Part shown: positions 39,231-39,231 of the stretch, piece after piece | How the letters are laid out: every line of letters starts with the position of its first letter | Numbering within the stretch: position 1 is the stretch's first letter | NCBI GenBank assembly: GCA_019694315.1 | Contig: JAIBCE010000033.1 | Location: 1-39,231 of the forward strand | Length of the DNA: 39,231 nucleotides | DNA from: Sandaracinaceae bacterium | GTDB lineage: Bacteria; Myxococcota_A; Polyangia; Polyangiales; Sandaracinaceae | Direction: 5' to 3' | The notes under the pieces: generated by a model | Told to the model about the DNA's origin: nothing | Database searches by the model: none | The model's input: only the letters and a program-made list of their open reading frames with translations | Made by a program: the position numbers and the translations under genes

Positions 39231-39231
39231 C

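Overview
This window looks like chromosomal DNA of a flagellated, very high-GC member of the Myxococcota, most like the Sandaracinus/Polyangia side. That is an inference from four things: strong GC bias with GTG and TTG starts, a DUF2378/TIGR02265-type protein (a family known almost only from myxobacteria), a MopE-like Cys/Asp-rich lipoprotein, and a density of hybrid histidine kinases, FHA, PilZ, HDOD and Ser/Thr-kinase proteins typical of the group. I saw no tRNA, rRNA, insertion sequence, integrase or CRISPR array.

Left part (1-11988), mostly housekeeping and accessory genes. The window opens inside a 156-bp tandem repeat array (1-627). It is followed by a small TM2-like membrane protein, a gamma-glutamyltransferase (reverse strand) divergent from glutathione synthetase, and a rearranged patch at 4091-6588. 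That patch holds a lipoprotein gene bracketed by two copies of the 3' end of an SRPBCC gene, one truncated, plus an orphan dUTPase C-terminal tail. Next come a Cys-rich MopE-like lipoprotein, tatB-tatC, a sirtuin whose start is not a standard codon, and a dicarboxylate/amino-acid:cation symporter.

Middle part (12022-18035). Four genes are joined by 4-nt stop/start overlaps: DUF2378 protein, ThDP-dependent acetolactate-synthase-like enzyme, KASIII-like condensing enzyme with the catalytic His replaced by Asn, and a soluble hybrid histidine kinase. This is the best candidate for an undescribed system: a small carbon-carbon bond-forming pathway built together with its own sensor. A convergent sterol-desaturase-family gene ends inside the kinase gene.

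Right part (18098-39230), a flagellar and c-di-GMP region. Leftward genes are a sigma54-type response regulator, then fliA, flgM, a reduced histidine-kinase-like protein and an FHA hybrid kinase; a good sigma54 promoter lies before fliA. Rightward from the same divergent gap are a REC-EAL phosphodiesterase, a Ser/Thr kinase with a C-terminal PilZ domain and a probable outer-membrane protein. Then, on the reverse strand, come motA-motB, a ParA/FlhG-like ATPase with a C-terminal PilZ domain and an HDOD protein. Divergent from motA are a GGDEF protein and a second HDOD protein. The window closes with two flagellins, fliD, fliS and a FliT-like gene. Together these suggest that c-di-GMP is made, degraded and read (GGDEF, EAL, two PilZ fusions) within the same block that encodes the stator, the filament and the sigma28/anti-sigma28 switch.

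Short tandem repeats recur at gene ends: 24 bp at the HDOD gene, 15 bp in motB, 42 bp in tatB. The leader of the second flagellin carries an unusual cluster of direct and inverted 13-bp motifs.
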